Source of the DNA: an uncultured Bacteroidota bacterium
Lineage (GTDB): Bacteria; Bacteroidota; Bacteroidia; Chitinophagales; Chitinophagaceae
Length of the DNA: 5,605 nucleotides
Direction: 5' to 3'
NCBI GenBank assembly: GCA_903835145.1
Contig: CAILMA010000409.1
Coordinates: forward strand, 1 to 5,605
Shown here: one piece after another, positions 4,986-5,605 of the stretch
Layout: each line of letters begins with the position of its first letter
Numbering within the stretch: the first letter of the stretch is position 1
The notes under the pieces: generated by a model
Told to the model about the DNA's origin: nothing
Seen by the model: only the letters and a program-made list of their open reading frames with translations
The model's database searches: none
Made by a program: the position numbers and the translations under genes

Positions 4986-5559
4986 ACTAAACGGACTGGT
5001 ACTGGCCGGGGGCAAGAGCTCCCGCATGGGCGGCAATGACAAAGGCATGGCTATCTGGCATGGCAAGCCCCAGCGCTACCACATGGCCGACCTGCTTGCA
5101 AGCCTCTGCACAGAAGTCTTTATTTCTTGCAGGCCCGATCAGGTTGCGGGTATTGACCCAAACTATACTGCCTTACCCGATACCTACCCCGATGCAGGCC
5201 CAACCGGCGGCATCCTTACCGCATTAGAAAAAGCATCTACAGCCGGTTGGCTCGTTGTCGCCTGCGATCTTCCCTTGCTCGATGCAGCAACCCTTCAGTT
5301 CCTTGTCAGCCACCGCAACGTCCATGCCATCGCCACCACTTTCGAGAGCCCCCACGACCACTTACCTGAGCCACTGATAACCATTTGGGAGCCAGCCAGC
5401 TATCCTGTGCTCCTCGCCAAGTTGCAGGAAGGCTTTAAATGCCCCCGTAAAATACTCATCAACAATCCCGTTTCCATACTCGCCCCTCCCAACCCCCAAT
5501 CCCTCATGAACGTAAACACCCCCGCCGATGCCGCCATTGCCCAAACGATAAAACAATAG
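4969..5559 (+). CDS. mobA: Molybdenum cofactor guanylyltransferase MobA
   Basis: A 196-residue nucleotidyltransferase of standard MobA length. It transfers GMP from GTP to Mo-molybdopterin, giving the guanine dinucleotide (MGD) cofactor used by DMSO-reductase-family enzymes such as nitrate reductases and formate dehydrogenases. Visible motifs: the GTP-binding signature L-A-G-G-K-S-S-R-M-G-G-N-D-K-G (12-26); D-T-Y-P-D-A-G-P-T-G-G-I (71-82); V-V-A-C-D-L-P-L (96-103) with Asp100 as the expected Mg2+ ligand; P-E-P-L; and N-V-N-T-P-A-D (181-187) near the C-terminus. The start is fixed by the AGGAGG 5 bases upstream. It overlaps moaC by 17 nt in another frame, so the two are cotranscribed. Its presence implies the cell makes bis-MGD enzymes, none of which are in view. 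The 3' end of the coding strand is very C-rich. Confidence 0.92.
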   Translation: MISGDKLNGLVLAGGKSSRMGGNDKGMAIWHGKPQRYHMADLLASLCTEVFISCRPDQVAGIDPNYTALPDTYPDAGPTGGILTALEKASTAGWLVVACDLPLLDAATLQFLVSHRNVHAIATTFESPHDHLPEPLITIWEPASYPVLLAKLQEGFKCPRKILINNPVSILAPPNPQSLMNVNTPADAAIAQTIKQ

Positions 5560-5569
5560 CCACCCACCA

Positions 5570-5602
5570 TTAAAAACTGTCAATTTTTTTCAGGACGATA
5601 CA
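5570..5602 (+). repeat. 33-bp direct repeat, copy B
   Basis: Second copy of the element at 4233-4265, starting 10 bp after the mobA stop: TTAAAAACTGTCAA, TTTTTTTCA, GGACGATACA. The window ends three bases later, so any continuation cannot be seen. Beyond the 33 bp the two copies already diverge (GCAA versus ATC). Confidence 0.75.
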
Positions 5603-5605
5603 ATC

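Noticed and set aside
4521..5066. Long minus-strand open frame (181 residues) opposite moaC and mobA
   Set aside because: Both opposite-strand genes are unmistakable; the antisense translation is Cys/His/Phe-rich with no domain.

Overview
The window looks like a chromosomal segment from a Bacteroidota bacterium, probably a Chitinophagaceae/Sphingobacteriales-type genome. Four things point there: a short CcmD-like protein paired with CcmC carrying a W-G-x-x-W-S-N-D-P heme-handling motif, TANNTTTG-type -7 promoter boxes, A-rich leaders with little Shine-Dalgarno signal, and intergenic repeats of a style common in that phylum. This placement is inference from protein and promoter style; no rRNA or other taxonomic marker is present.

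Left half (1-2611), all minus strand. In transcription order: a TerY-like von Willebrand A (VWA) protein and a small TerB-like acidic-repeat protein 16 nt apart, followed by a hairpin terminator; then a small YggT-like membrane protein; then ccmC and ccmD, joined by a TAATG stop/start overlap. CcmC and CcmD are the heme-delivery part of cytochrome c maturation. TerY and TerB-like proteins belong to the 'ter' stress-response (tellurite and chemical stress) gene world, but no terC/D/Z, kinase or phosphatase partner is visible here.

Divergent spacer (2612-2968, 357 bp). No credible gene. It holds a 7-bp dyad just upstream of the VWA gene, two tandem perfect hairpins that look like a dispersed repeat, and a 14-bp AT palindrome.

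Right half (2969-5605), all plus strand: the molybdenum cofactor genes moeA, moaC and mobA. MoaC acts early (cyclic pyranopterin monophosphate formation), MoeA inserts molybdate, and MobA adds GMP to make the bis-MGD form. moaC and mobA overlap by 17 nt, with a strong AGGAGG inside the moaC coding region. moaC has a textbook Bacteroidota promoter placed so close to its ATG that the mRNA should be leaderless or nearly so.

The 334-bp moeA-moaC gap is packed with repeat debris: a 33-bp element that recurs (30/33 identical, same orientation) right after mobA, an ATCCT-iterated tract, and two GC-rich hairpins. The moaC-mobA pair is therefore bracketed by direct repeats. No complete mobile element, CRISPR array, tRNA or rRNA is visible. 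The most notable observations are the direct repeats around moaC-mobA, the leaderless/SD-coupled arrangement of that operon, and the regular internal duplication in the TerB-like protein.
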